Positions 53,100 through 63,610 of a DNA stretch of 64,000 nucleotides are shown piece by piece. Source of the stretch: Epiperipatus broadwayi (Eukaryota > Onychophora > Udeonychophora > Euonychophora > Peripatidae); NCBI GenBank assembly GCA_028023455.1, contig JAQFVV010012441.1, forward strand, positions 5,646,492 through 5,710,491. Direction: 5' to 3'. Each line of letters begins with the position of its first letter. Positions within the stretch are counted from its first letter, which is position 1. Below the pieces are notes generated by a model that did no database searches, was not told the DNA's origin, and saw nothing but the letters and a program-made list of their open reading frames with translations. The position numbers and the translations under genes were made by a program.

Positions 53100-53220
53100 T
53101 TAAACAATCTCCAGCAAAAAAATTTAAAATTCTAAGGCTATTTCATTTTTTTAATATAATATAATTATTCGGTGCAGATACAAAGTATCTTAATCCCTTG
53201 TGCCCATTCAGATGATCACA

Positions 53221-53402
53221 AACCCTGTCCTTATCAAAGAAAAAAAATGAATTAAGTAACACTGTTAGGTTATGTTAATCATTATTAAACAACACAAATA
53301 AAATTAATTTACATTTTAGAAAACTATGCATACAGAATTTTATATTCTCACATCTATTAACTAACTGGTACTTTAACTGGATATGGTATTAAGCTACGAG
53401 CA
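53221..53402. other. Interior segment between the gag-like frame and the 3' LTR
   Basis: On the minus strand the bases just before the LTR are AAGGACAGGGTT, a weak purine-rich run that might serve as a polypurine tract. No other signal is visible. Confidence 0.35.
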
Positions 53403-54741
53403 TTATAGGTACCTCTTAAATGTTGTGTTTATATTCTTGATTTCTTTTCTTTTAACAAATCTTTCTACATGAGAATTCACTCTTATTGTCTGAGATTTAA
53501 ATTTAACCTTTTGACTATTCCTTTCTTTGTTTTTAACTTTCATAAGAGTATTTTCATAAACTAACTTTCCTTTTGCTCTTTTGAATTTTAATTTGGCCTT
53601 TCTCAAGCTTTCTTTTAGATCAATAACTTTTTTCTTTTTAAAACAGTTTATACAAAATATACGTGTCTTCTTAAACTTGCATTTAATTTTTAGCTTACCA
53701 GTCTCTTTAACATGATTACAATATTCCATTATTTGTTCTATACTAGGTATTACATGTTTATTACCCGCATAACACCTTTCTACAAACATCCCTCTTCATA
53801 TTATGATCTACATTATTAAGAGCACACTCAGAAACTATACCTTTATTTTCATCTTTAAATTTATTACTGGTAATATCAGTAATCTTTGCTAATTTGCTTC
53901 TCAACATTTCTGGATATTTCATGCCCAAAGAAGACACTCTTAACTTCATTAATCTAATAATATTATCATTTTTATTACAATTTTCCTTAAAATCTTTAAA
54001 CACATTCATAACTTTCTTTTTATCCACTTCTAGTTCTTTATTAACTATCTCTTTAATCTTTTGGAATGCTTTTAGTTCATGACCATATAAACTGTAATTT
54101 TTATGAAACAATTTATCAATCGGTCGACCTTTATCCTTAAATGGTAATACTATGTTATTATCATTTAACCTACTCTGATGTAAATGATCTTTAAGATCTA
54201 ATCCTATATTTTCTGGTTTGAATATCTGGCTACTAATATTTTCACCAACCCCCTTCATTTCTATACTTTGACTTTTACTATCTTGCACTTCTAACTTCAC
54301 TTCTGATACTTCTGACTTTATTTCTAATCTCACTTCTACTTTTATTTCTGATTCTGGTTGAACATCATCTGATAATTTCTCTGGCATCCTTTTTAGCATT
54401 TCTAATTCTACCTCTAATTTTGTTTCTGATACTTCTAGTTCTATTGGTTGAACATTCTTTCTGAATATTTCTTTCATTTCCAACATCATCTCTCTAAATT
54501 GTTTATCTGAATGTTCTTTCATCTCTAACACTTGTTTACTAAAGCTCTTATTTATTTCATCAATTAATTTGGAGTAATCAAATGCTCCTCCCAATGAGAC
54601 ATTTTCTGACTTACTATCCTCTTTATTCGTGAAGTTTATAGTTTCATTTCCCAAATCTATATCAGGAGACAATACAATCACCTCTGGAGATAATATTTCT
54701 TGGGACCCACCCAAATCTTCATCAATATTCAACTCTTCCAT
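53403..54741 (-). pseudogene. Gag-like protein of the giant element, one frameshift
   Basis: The first frame starts MEELNIDEDLGG at 54,741 and runs 326 codons; the second overlaps it at 53,789-53,761 and runs on for a further ~120 codons, so a single frameshift probably split one ~450-residue protein. Residues 1-50 are acidic. Residues ~55-100 (KLIDEINKSF, EMKEHSDKQFREMM) look like a coiled coil. Residues ~104-155 are a run of Glu/Val/Lys short repeats. Residues ~215-300 are helical and lysine-rich. The second frame is very basic with CKFKKTRIFCINCFKKKK, a Cys pattern unlike a normal CCHC knuckle. Position, lone occurrence between LTRs and a basic C-terminus suggest a nucleic-acid-binding gag; sequence similarity to gag was not shown. 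It has no counterpart elsewhere in the window. Confidence 0.5.
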
Positions 54742-55314
54742 TGTACTTTATATTTTTACTTATTAATATTTGCAGACAAAGAAAAGGCACATCAGCTTCA
54801 CTTCCCTTCCCCAATCAAACAATCTAAATTTCCCATTATCACCTATAAATACATAAGGTTATTCTAATATGTTTAGTTGTGTTATTCTATGCAACATTCA
54901 GTTTCCACATTTGATAGAAAAATTATTGTACTGTATACTCTGACAATATTGATCCAAACATTAATGAGTTAGCTGGATAAAATCTCTATATTCACCCACA
55001 CTGATACTGTACATTAAATTGACTTCTCTATAATAATGAAGACAACACAATTTTAATAAGCATGATTATTAAGTTAAGTTCTCTGCAGCATTCAAGACTA
55101 TGTTTAATAATCACAATAATATACAACTTTTTTTTATCAAATTTGATATGTTGGCTGTATACAATATAATCCTATCAGACATACATCATTATAATTATCA
55201 AGCCCACAAAACCACAACTTGTCTCATCTATGTCACAATATATCTATCAATGTGATTATGATAGGCATCCAGAAAACGTTCTATTCATGATCATCAATCG
55301 ATCAATCAATCAAA
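54742..55314. other. Interior leader of the giant element
   Basis: Upstream of the gag-like start on the minus strand. Non-coding and A+T-rich, with a short ATCA run near 55,290-55,312. Confidence 0.45.
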
Positions 55315-55374
55315 CCAGACCATGTCGTGGCTACCAAGGTGATGTCGAAGCCACCGAAGTTATGTCGGCCCCAC
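55315..55374. repeat. Three imperfect 20-bp units beside the 5' LTR
   Basis: Units at 55,315-55,334, 55,335-55,354 and 55,355-55,374 each carry ATGTCG at the same offset and end with CTAC or CCAC. They are strikingly GC-rich for this window and lie 24 bp inside the interior from the 5' LTR boundary, where a primer-binding site or packaging signal would be expected. Confidence 0.75.
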
Positions 55375-55398
55375 AATGGGCGAACAGAAAATGTACCC

Positions 55399-58300
55399 TA
55401 TAACCTACACTCCCAACTCCGCTTATATACCTTACATGAGCAAAATGCCCAGGTGCCAGTTCTATTAATAAATAGAACAATATAACAAAATATATAATAC
55501 AAAATTATTACTGAGACTCTATATTTAAGTTTATGTTCAGCTCAGCTCAATGGGAGGCTATAGGCAGTTCATAAGATATATGATAATAAATGAATAAAAG
55601 AAGAAATATTACAAAACATTTAATATAATGTAAATTCCTTTGTTAATTAATTGTATGATAAAGAATCATCATGTTTATTTGGTACAGTCTATTAAAATAT
55701 ACTTTAAACTTAATTTCTTCCTTCATCCAAGTATAACATATATCAGATTGACATAATTATAATCCTAAACTATTCTATGACTTGGCATATTATAATCTAA
55801 ACATCTACTTTAATGCCAATCAAGAAATAAACAATAAGATCTCGGGGAATTTTTACAAACACAGTTGAATTAAATAAACTACATTGGCCCATAACTTATA
55901 ATTCTAATGTATGATAAAAATGTAATGAAACAAATTGACTAAAATATTTTACTGTGTTTCAATAATAAGATAATGACAGAGATAGGGTATTTTAATCTCA
56001 TATCATCATCTAACAAATATACTGACATGGCAACCTTTCTATTACGTTTATCCAGTGGCAAATGTTCCTTATAATGTTTGGATAAGAAATACAATATTGT
56101 CCGACACTAGCAAATTTAATATTATAACTCTAAATAATATATCTATTTTGTAATAGATTTATAAAATGTGGAGATGTGGAAATGGAAATACGAATGCACA
56201 CAAGAATAACTCAAGACACAGTTTTTAAGATTTTAAATAACTAAAACAAATCATTTATTACAATAAAATAATATTGTTTTAACATGATATTAACAACTGG
56301 ACTATTTGTCTTACAGATTTTTAAATTATCAAATAAACTTTGAGCATCAGTTTGGGATTATCCCTACTATCAAAGCAAATTAATAACAAAACTTAAATAT
56401 CCTGACTTCAAACACATGCTTTGCCTATATGTTTCATCTACATGACAATAAATAAATAACATGTTATATTATTAGCACAAAAAAAAATATTTTTGAGAGG
56501 ATATTACTCTTGATTGACAAAATAAATCAAATTAATTATATTTGGCTCTCAACAAAGCAACTTTCTCTAATTGACTAATAATCACTTTCAATTATGTAAC
56601 ACTTTGATGCATAGCAACAAAATTATGTTTATTCTGATGATTTGATGATTTATAACCTTTATTTAAATAAATACACTATATTTTAAAATATTTATTTCCC
56701 GTTTTAATGTCAATACTTTATGCTTCTATTTAAATGAATGTAATGTATTTCGAAAGCATTTATTTCTCATTTTAATTTCAATAATTCTATACTTTATATA
56801 TGCAATATTATTTATATTACAGTGTATGTGCACGTTCAAGCAGCAATAATATAAAACAATCTTTTCTATAAACTCTCCATTCATTACGAAAATATCATAC
56901 AATTATTTTGTTTTGGACAATGTCGTAATTCATCAATGAAATAAGACACTAATACTACATCAAGAATTAATCTAACAATTTATCTGGCCACCTATAAATT
57001 AACACATAGCTATATTTTCATGATTATACATACTATATGTGATAAGGAAAATGTGCATGAGGAGCAGATAAACTCTTACTGAACACTTCTACAATAATCC
57101 ATCTGATTCTAAATATACTTTTGGTGGGGACTTTTTCCTCATCACCAGAATCTAAGAAAAAAATGTCACATAACTTCCTAAACGTCATTTAATCATCCTT
57201 CAACAATAACTCATCTACTTCTAAATACATTATTGGTGGGGACTTTTTCCTCCTTACCAGGCTCTAAGAAAACATCACTTCAAAATATCATTTAATCATA
57301 TGCATATATTATCAACTAGGCTCTAGTCATGGAAAATTATTAACATAGACTAAATAAGCAAAATCTTTTATCCCTACAAACATTATAACGCAACCAGATT
57401 TCTTTCTATTCTCATAGCTTTTCTAAATATTGAACATCATAAATACACACTGGCAGATAAATACATACAGATAACATACCAATCCATTCAACTCAGTAGA
57501 ATACGACAGTGTCCAAAATTTATACATAAAATATTCACAAACTGAACTTTATCAAACAAATGCCATAATTGTGCAAAACAAACACACACCCGCAAACAAA
57601 AATATATAAAATTAACTCTAAATTATATACTATGCAGGCAACACTGTAATTAAATATTGCATTAAGGTATAACTTTTAATTCAAAATAAACTTTAGGTTA
57701 CTTTTAGAATTTAATATTTATAATTATTACGAATGAATTTTCTTTCATATCTTGCAAATTCTTTCTATTATACATTCGTTGATTCAAAAAAAAAAAATTC
57801 TCACTTTGAGATAATAAAGTATGCAATATAAATATAAACCTCTCTAATAATATATTTAAAAAAATATTCCTTTCTTTTACCTTCGTAAAACAACAATAAG
57901 ACCTATTTGAACACAATCAATTTTTACCAGCGTATTCCTCATTCGGATACGCTTCAGAAACAGTCTTAAAGATCAAAATAACTCAAATTATAAATGAACA
58001 TAATAATAAATAAGCCTATCTACCTATCATATACATTAATTATGACAAGCAATAAAAAAAATAAACAAAGGTTATTAGTTTTGTAACTTAAAAATAAAAG
58101 TTCACTTGCAAAGCTCGGTTCCAGGTTTATGAAACGATATGGGATACATTCCAAACTGACTTTAAATTAAAATAAACTGTTGTAGGGTAACCAAACAAAT
58201 ATAATCATGCTTAAATAGAACTCAGCATCTTCAATGTTCATAACAAAGTTATTTAAGTTACTGTATCATACATAAGCAATCAATTTGTCTTCTATTATGA

Positions 58301-60010
58301 CGAGAATATAATAAATTCTTAACTAGTGTTAGACTGGAATTATCTCACTTATTCCATTGTAGTTCTAAATTAAATATGTAATTATTTTAATAGTTTCTTG
58401 AATAGCATTTAACACTTTATAATTTATTATATGCCTGGTTTATTCTTAAATATTATCCATTAAGATACCGCATTTCCTTAGTAATTCTTCAATTAATAAT
58501 ATTTTGTTTTATTTTCCATCTTTATCAAAGAGAACAAAAATTACCCACATTTCTATCCTTCCATTCGATTTAAGCAAATACTTAATTTGAAGTAGCTCAC
58601 ATTTTATTTCCTTCATTTAAAATACATATTATTTCCAGAAATACCAGACAAACAAATACTGTTATCTCTTTATGATGAATTTAAACATGGCATGATTTAT
58701 CAAACTATGCATATCTTTAAATTTATGTTCAATTCTCACAAAAACATAACATGGAAAATAGTGAAGAAATAAAATATATTCTGTAAGATAGTTCTGCATG
58801 TGTTTTCCAGATATATTAAAGAACACACGTTGGTTAATGATACAACAATAATATTCACGCAATTTATTCCTATTTAAAATGACAATTAAGTGAAGTAACA
58901 TAGACTGGATGTTATTAACATACATTTTTAAAAGAGCAATAGTTAGGAAGAGGTTAATTCAATATGTTTAAATCAAGGAGAGTAAAATAAACTGAGTACC
59001 TTTTTAAAATTTAGAACTGCATTCTGAAATTAACTTGTCCCATAATAAATTTCTTGGGATTCTTTCGAAATTTCACTCCAAAGTCTTTTTAAAATCAATT
59101 TGACTCCAGCAACTGGTTTTACTTTTACAAAAATCAGCCACTGTTTTTGGCTACAATTACATTACATAATAAGCAAATTTTTCACTGGAGATCTTTGTTA
59201 AATAGCTCTCTTTAGCAAAGTTCATTTCCTTCCACAAGGTTACTCCCATGCTTCTCTTCTAGTTAAGCTAATTACATATTCAAAAAAAATATTTTAAAAA
59301 AAAAAAATCACTTTGATTTTTAGAATTAAAATCAAGATAAAAATAATAATAAAATAAATAGCTTTTACAAACTTGAAAGAAAAATGAATATTAATTAACT
59401 ATTAAACAAAAATGATTAATAATTTATTTAATTTTTTAAAAATAATCCATTGATTCAACTTTCTATTAATCATTGGAAAGAAATATATATTTGTTAAATT
59501 ATTTAAGATAATTACTGTAATTTAAATGTTTTTTTTATTGTGAATGTACTATTGTTTGCTGTTATTAAAGATGAAAATGAAATGAAACATAATACAGACA
59601 TATATGCATGCACATGTACTGCAACCTAAATATTAAACTATCTTAACTAAATATAATTGAAATGGCTATTAATTGTTGACAAAAGGATAAGCATTAATGA
59701 ATAAAAGATTATGAAACTATTCAACTAATATTATAATAATATAAAATAACTTTGCATCTTTCTGACAAAATGTCTTAATTCCATTAATAAACAACCCATC
59801 TTCCTCACATTAAATACCTCATTAACCACATTAATAATAATGAATACCTATCAGGTCAATAAACTACATAAGCAATCCATATCCAAGCTTTAAACAATCT
59901 CCAGCAAAAATTTTTATAATTCTAAGGCTATTTCATTTTTTTTAATATAAAATAACTATTCAGTGCAGATACAAGTATCTTAAACCCTTGTTCCTATTCA
60001 GATGGTCACA
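55399..60010 (-). repeat. Right (5') giant LTR
   Basis: 4,612 bp, collinear with the left copy without the MITE. Its outer end GATGGTCACA is followed at once by the AT run at 60,011. Substitutions are scattered, and no long open frame is shared with the other copy. Confidence 0.8.
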
Positions 60011-60034
60011 ATATATATATATATATATATATAA
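60011..60034. repeat. AT microsatellite (right side of insertion)
   Basis: ATATAT run of about 24 bp that would be continuous with 47,788-47,860 before the insertion. Confidence 0.85.
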
Positions 60035-60460
60035 TTGATGTTCAGTTTATATTAAGGTACCAAATCTACGGACTTTAATGGACAGGTTTCAATCCTCTGC
60101 ATGTTCCAACTCTTCAGCCATCCATATCACAAAACTCTGATGATGGACTACTAAAAGCTCTTGATGATACCAATATTATACTCATATCAATGTTGGTCTT
60201 AAGTCAATCTTACCCTTCATATGTAAGGCCTTAATAAGGCCAATTAAATACACAGATAACAGGATGGGCAGAGGACTGATTATATATGTGTGTGTGGTAG
60301 ATGATAATCTGGATTAAATTATGACTGCTGGTTCAGCATGAAATACATATATTAGAGATCATTTATCTCTTCCACACTTATGTAGTCATGGGTATTGATT
60401 ATATTGGATAGAGATGAATAACTGTAGGGAGCTCAAAAGCCTGGCTTCATATATATATAT
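60035..60460. repeat. Right half of the split ~450-family repeat, then inverted unit
   Basis: TTAATGGACAGGTTTCAATC at 60,076 continues the unit broken at 47,787. From about 60,264 the same family runs inverted (CTGCTGGTTCAGCATGAAAT). The direct-then-inverted layout repeats that at 8.9-10.5 kb. Confidence 0.65.
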
Positions 60461-60479
60461 ACACACACACAAATAAATT

Positions 60480-60970
60480 GTCCATTAATTAAAAACTATC
60501 AAATATAACGTTAACAGTCTTTCAATCTGCAGATATATTTTTGATTAATTCCTTAACCTCTCCTCCACTTCTCATCTTCCATTAAACATATATATATATA
60601 TATAACAGGAAAATATATCAACTCGAATCCTATGAATCCTGAGTTTTAATGTTAGCAGCTTGTCTATTAGTTATATTCATTTTATTTATATTTATTAATA
60701 TTGCCTTCTTATTTTTTCTTTTATTATGGTTTCGCTCTTCATGAAGTATCTTAACATTTTCCATATCAAACATAAATTTCTATTTCCATGTTTTTTTCAT
60801 GATCAAAGAAAACTGGAGCTGTTTTTAAATCATTACTATTTTATATTTTACATGTTTGTATAAACAATTCATGTTCCTTTAATCTTTTTTCAATACTGCA
60901 CTAAATTGATAAACAAAATTACATTTCTGCTTGATAGGTATGACATTTTTATAATTATTAACTAATTTAT
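60480..60970 (-). pseudogene. Penelope-like element 3' part, second copy
   Basis: The minus strand shows SIEKRLKEHELFIQTCKI, then NVKILHEERNHNKRK and AILININKMN, matching the GIY-YIG remnant at 26.9-27.6 kb through stops and frameshifts. The left part (60,480-60,600, CCATTAATTAAAAAC, then CAATCTGCAGATATA) would be the 3' untranslated region. It resembles the hairpin arms at 21.9-22.3 kb. Confidence 0.6.
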
Positions 60971-61399
60971 TTAAATTATCTGTTTATTAAAGAAATGTTT
61001 TGCTGAAAGGAACTTATTTACATTATCTGTAACACAAAATCAATTAAACATATATATATATAACTCCTTTATATCATTATAATCTTTTTAAATTGAGATA
61101 ATGCATTGTTCATCTGTTCAATTTTATAACCAACATCAAGCAATTTCTTGGCATAAGTATTTTTCCCATTTAGCATTAATATCTTTTTCACTTTTTTTGT
61201 TCTTAATAGGTCACTTATATTCCCTGCATACTTCTTTCCTCTCTTTTACACTTTTACTAATTCTCATTTTTTATTACTTTTACTCTTCTGAATATTCTCA
61301 ATTAAAACCCTATTTGCCACTTTTTCTACTTCTGTACATCAGTCCTTATACTCATCTCCAACCAACTCTTCCATGATTTCTTCAACTTGTATTTTATAC
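60971..61399. other. Unassigned stretch between Penelope fragments
   Basis: The plus-strand frame 61,101-61,376 is Leu/Phe/Ser-rich. The minus strand reads charged, helix-like pieces (EEIMEELVGDE, KVANRVLIENIQKSKS) in one frame, which hints at an old coding sequence on that strand. No family is recognised. Confidence 0.3.
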
Positions 61400-61600
61400 T
61401 CTTTCAACTTATTCTTGGGTAATGTGATGTGTTGTATTGTGGCTTCTCTTTAAACGAAGTCAAAGAATATCTCAGCAATTATGCCCAGATAAACCTGTTA
61501 GCCACTTTATTTTCCATACCCACTATAAATTTTCCCATATTCTGCTTTATCCCATTTCCACAACATAATCCTTGGCTCTCTCTAGTGGCTCTGACAAAAA
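61400..61600. repeat. Copy of the 42,211-42,441 repeat, inverted
   Basis: AGCAATTATGCCCAGATAAA, then ATCCCATTTCCACAACATAA are complements of 42,211-42,441 in mirrored order. Confidence 0.55.
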
Positions 61601-61609
61601 TCTTTTAAT

Positions 61610-62870
61610 TCAAATTTACAAGATTTACCAAAAATCCACAAACCAGATAATCTATTCAGACTGATTATAAGTGGAGTTAGTTCATCAACACAGACACCAG
61701 CTCCTCTCTTTAATAGAGATACATTTAACAAAATGCCATCCTATGTTTAATATGCCAAACATTTCTTGAGCTTATTAAAATATTATTTTTAGTCAAGTTT
61801 GGATATTGATTCACTTTTACTAGTATATCTGTAAAGAAAATTATTGAAGTTTTGAAAAAATGTTCAATTGACTGATTTAGCTGTGGCTTTGATTGATTAC
61901 CACTTATTAAATACATTGTTTGGTTTTTGATAGTCATATATATAAACAGACATCAGGTTTAGCTATGTGTTCACTAATTTCTCCACCATTGGCTTTTATT
62001 TTTATGAAGAATTTAGAAAAAGAAAATTTTTATATTAGCAGTTAAAAAGCCATTTGTATTGCTGAGATTTGTTGATGATATCTTGACTATTTGGGCTCCA
62101 TGATATGCATGCTCTTGATGAATTTTCAATTTTCTTAAATTCTTTTTACAGCAACATCACGTTTACTATGGAAGATGAAAGTAATAACTAACTTTCATTC
62201 TTAGATGTTTAATTGAAAGAAAGAAGGATGGTTCTTTATTCCATGGTATGCATAGAAAGCAAACACACCCTGGAAGATATCTACATTTTTCATCTCATCA
62301 CTACCCAGCACAATTGTTTTCAGTGGCAATGATAATGTTAGATAGAATTAAGAGACTTTCTGACAATAGCCATTTTTACCAAGATATACATGCTACTAAA
62401 AAATACTTCTTTATAATGAATTTGTTCAGTGAATTATAAATAGAGTGTTTTATATAAGAAAAAAAAATTGTAATACTTCAAAAATTAAGACTATTCTGAC
62501 AAAAATAAAGGGAGTAACTGATAAAATTGGTAATGTTTTAAAGAAAAATAATATACAACAATTTATATTACTTTTAACAAATTAATGAAGTATAAGCCCT
62601 AAACATAAAAAGTGTCATGGTGTATATGAAATTGAAGTTTGTTTATATTCATACGTTGGACAGAGCAATCATAGAATAAACATAAGAAAGAAAAAACACA
62701 TTTTGGCAGTTAGAGAAAAATCTCATTCATCAGCCATTTATTCATGCATAAAATTAATTAATCATGGCATCAATTGACCAGAAACTGTTAAGAAAAGCTA
62801 TAGAAGACCTAATAACATATATAAAATGTGTAAATTTAAAAAAATAACAATATTTGGAAAAATTAGAGAA
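61610..62870 (+). pseudogene. Penelope-like element: reverse transcriptase plus GIY-YIG endonuclease, broken
   Basis: The plus-strand order is LPKIHKP at 61,625-61,645 and RLIISGVSSS (RT block 2), a degenerate part with stops, GLAMCSLISPPLAFIFMKNL from 61,956 (RT block 4), RFVDDILTIW at 62,065-62,094 with both catalytic aspartates, LSFLDVLIERKKDGSLFHG, and THPGRYLHFSSHHYPAQ. After a gap the GIY-YIG module reads GVYEIE at 62,619, then YSYVGQSNHRINIRKKKH. This RT-then-GIY-YIG order is specific to Penelope-like elements. In the family the endonuclease nicks DNA and the RT copies element RNA there. The N-terminus before LPKIHKP is missing or unrecognisable, and frameshifts and stops make it inactive. 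The GIY-YIG wording differs from the minus-strand copies, suggesting another lineage. Confidence 0.85.
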
Positions 62871-63419
62871 TTTTTTTTAAAACTTCTCAACCAGTAGAAT
62901 TTAAGAATAATGAGAAAATAGCAAATGGAAAAAATGATTTTAAATCTCATCATACTTTTATTATATTGATATTTCAGCTGTTTAGCTATTATGTTTTTAT
63001 TACACAGAAACTTCCAGAAATAATACTATGAATTCATCTTTAATATTTAACCCACACATTGCCAAAACATTTTGATCCAAGACATATAAAAAACAAATAA
63101 TCACCAAGGTGGGCATTTTATTCTCAAGGACAATGAATCAGTTGCCCAGATTACAATATCTTATACATAACTTCATCATTTCTTTAGGATATATATAAAT
63201 GGCAAATTAATATAATTTAATTGACATAATTAAATTTTTTTGTAACCACAACTTAGGTACAAACCTCTTTATGGAGATAACACTTAAATTTTACTAATCA
63301 TATATTAAGCTAGACATTATTCCTAGCTCAAATATGACCTTTAAGTCTTCTTTGTCTCTACCTTGCCTGAAAGTGACATAGCAAGAGTTTAGATGCACTG
63401 ATAAAAAACAAATAACTTT
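62871..63419. other. A+T-rich non-coding stretch
   Basis: Probably includes the remaining 3' part of the Penelope element, but its end is not visible. Confidence 0.4.
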
Positions 63420-63610
63420 ATATATATATATAAGATATATTTTGTGGTTTTATCCATGTTAAAAAAATTAAATATTGATATACAGACATTTCGACTTGAT
63501 CACACAAGTCATCTACTGAGTGATAAAATAGTAGAAAGACATGGATGACCCACAAAATATTTCTTTTATATATGCAACCCATGAAAATCTTCATATATAT
63601 ATATATATAT
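63420..63610. repeat. Fold-back repeat, family C, with AT runs
   Basis: ATATTTTGTGGTTTTATCCA at 63,437 is answered by TGGATGACCCACAAAATATT near 63,543-63,562. The centre holds ACATTTCGACTTGATCACAC. AT runs flank it on both sides. One arm with GAAGATTTTCACAGGTTGCA occurs at 5,955-6,050. Confidence 0.6.

Larger units (their letters stand above)
47861..53220 (-). repeat. Left (3') giant LTR, with MITE
   Basis: Collinear with 55,399-60,010, with scattered substitutions of a few per cent by eye. It is 5,360 bp long; subtracting the 742-bp MITE and one 4-bp duplication leaves 4,614 bp against 4,612 bp for the other copy. Short frames inside it are not preserved as proteins between copies, so it is non-coding. 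Confidence 0.8.
47861..60010 (-). mobile_element. Candidate giant-LTR retrotransposon, non-autonomous (12.15 kb)
   Basis: Two direct repeats (47,861-53,220 and 55,399-60,010) enclose 2,178 bp. Read on the minus strand each repeat starts TGTGA(T/C)CATCTGAAT and ends GTGTAGGTTATA, so the 5' end is TG but the 3' end is not the usual CA. The unit lies inside an AT run, and the flanks on either side are the two halves of one older repeat, the footprint of one integration. The interior encodes only a broken gag-like protein; no protease, reverse transcriptase or integrase was found. The closest known concept is the LARD type of large, non-autonomous LTR derivative. A convincing primer-binding site and polypurine tract were not found, so a local duplication stays possible. 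Confidence 0.65.

Noticed and set aside
53894-54082. Plus-strand 62-codon frame
   Set aside because: It is antisense to the 326-codon gag-like frame and is a shadow of it.
47861-60010. Simple segmental duplication of host DNA
   Set aside because: The outer boundaries coincide with an AT run whose two sides belong to one split repeat, and the duplicated unit starts with TG on the coding strand. It is retained as an alternative, not as the preferred reading.
61101-61376. Plus-strand 91-codon Leu/Phe-rich frame as a membrane protein
   Set aside because: The hydrophobic composition follows from the T-rich strand; the opposite strand looks more protein-like and the region lies among retroelement debris.
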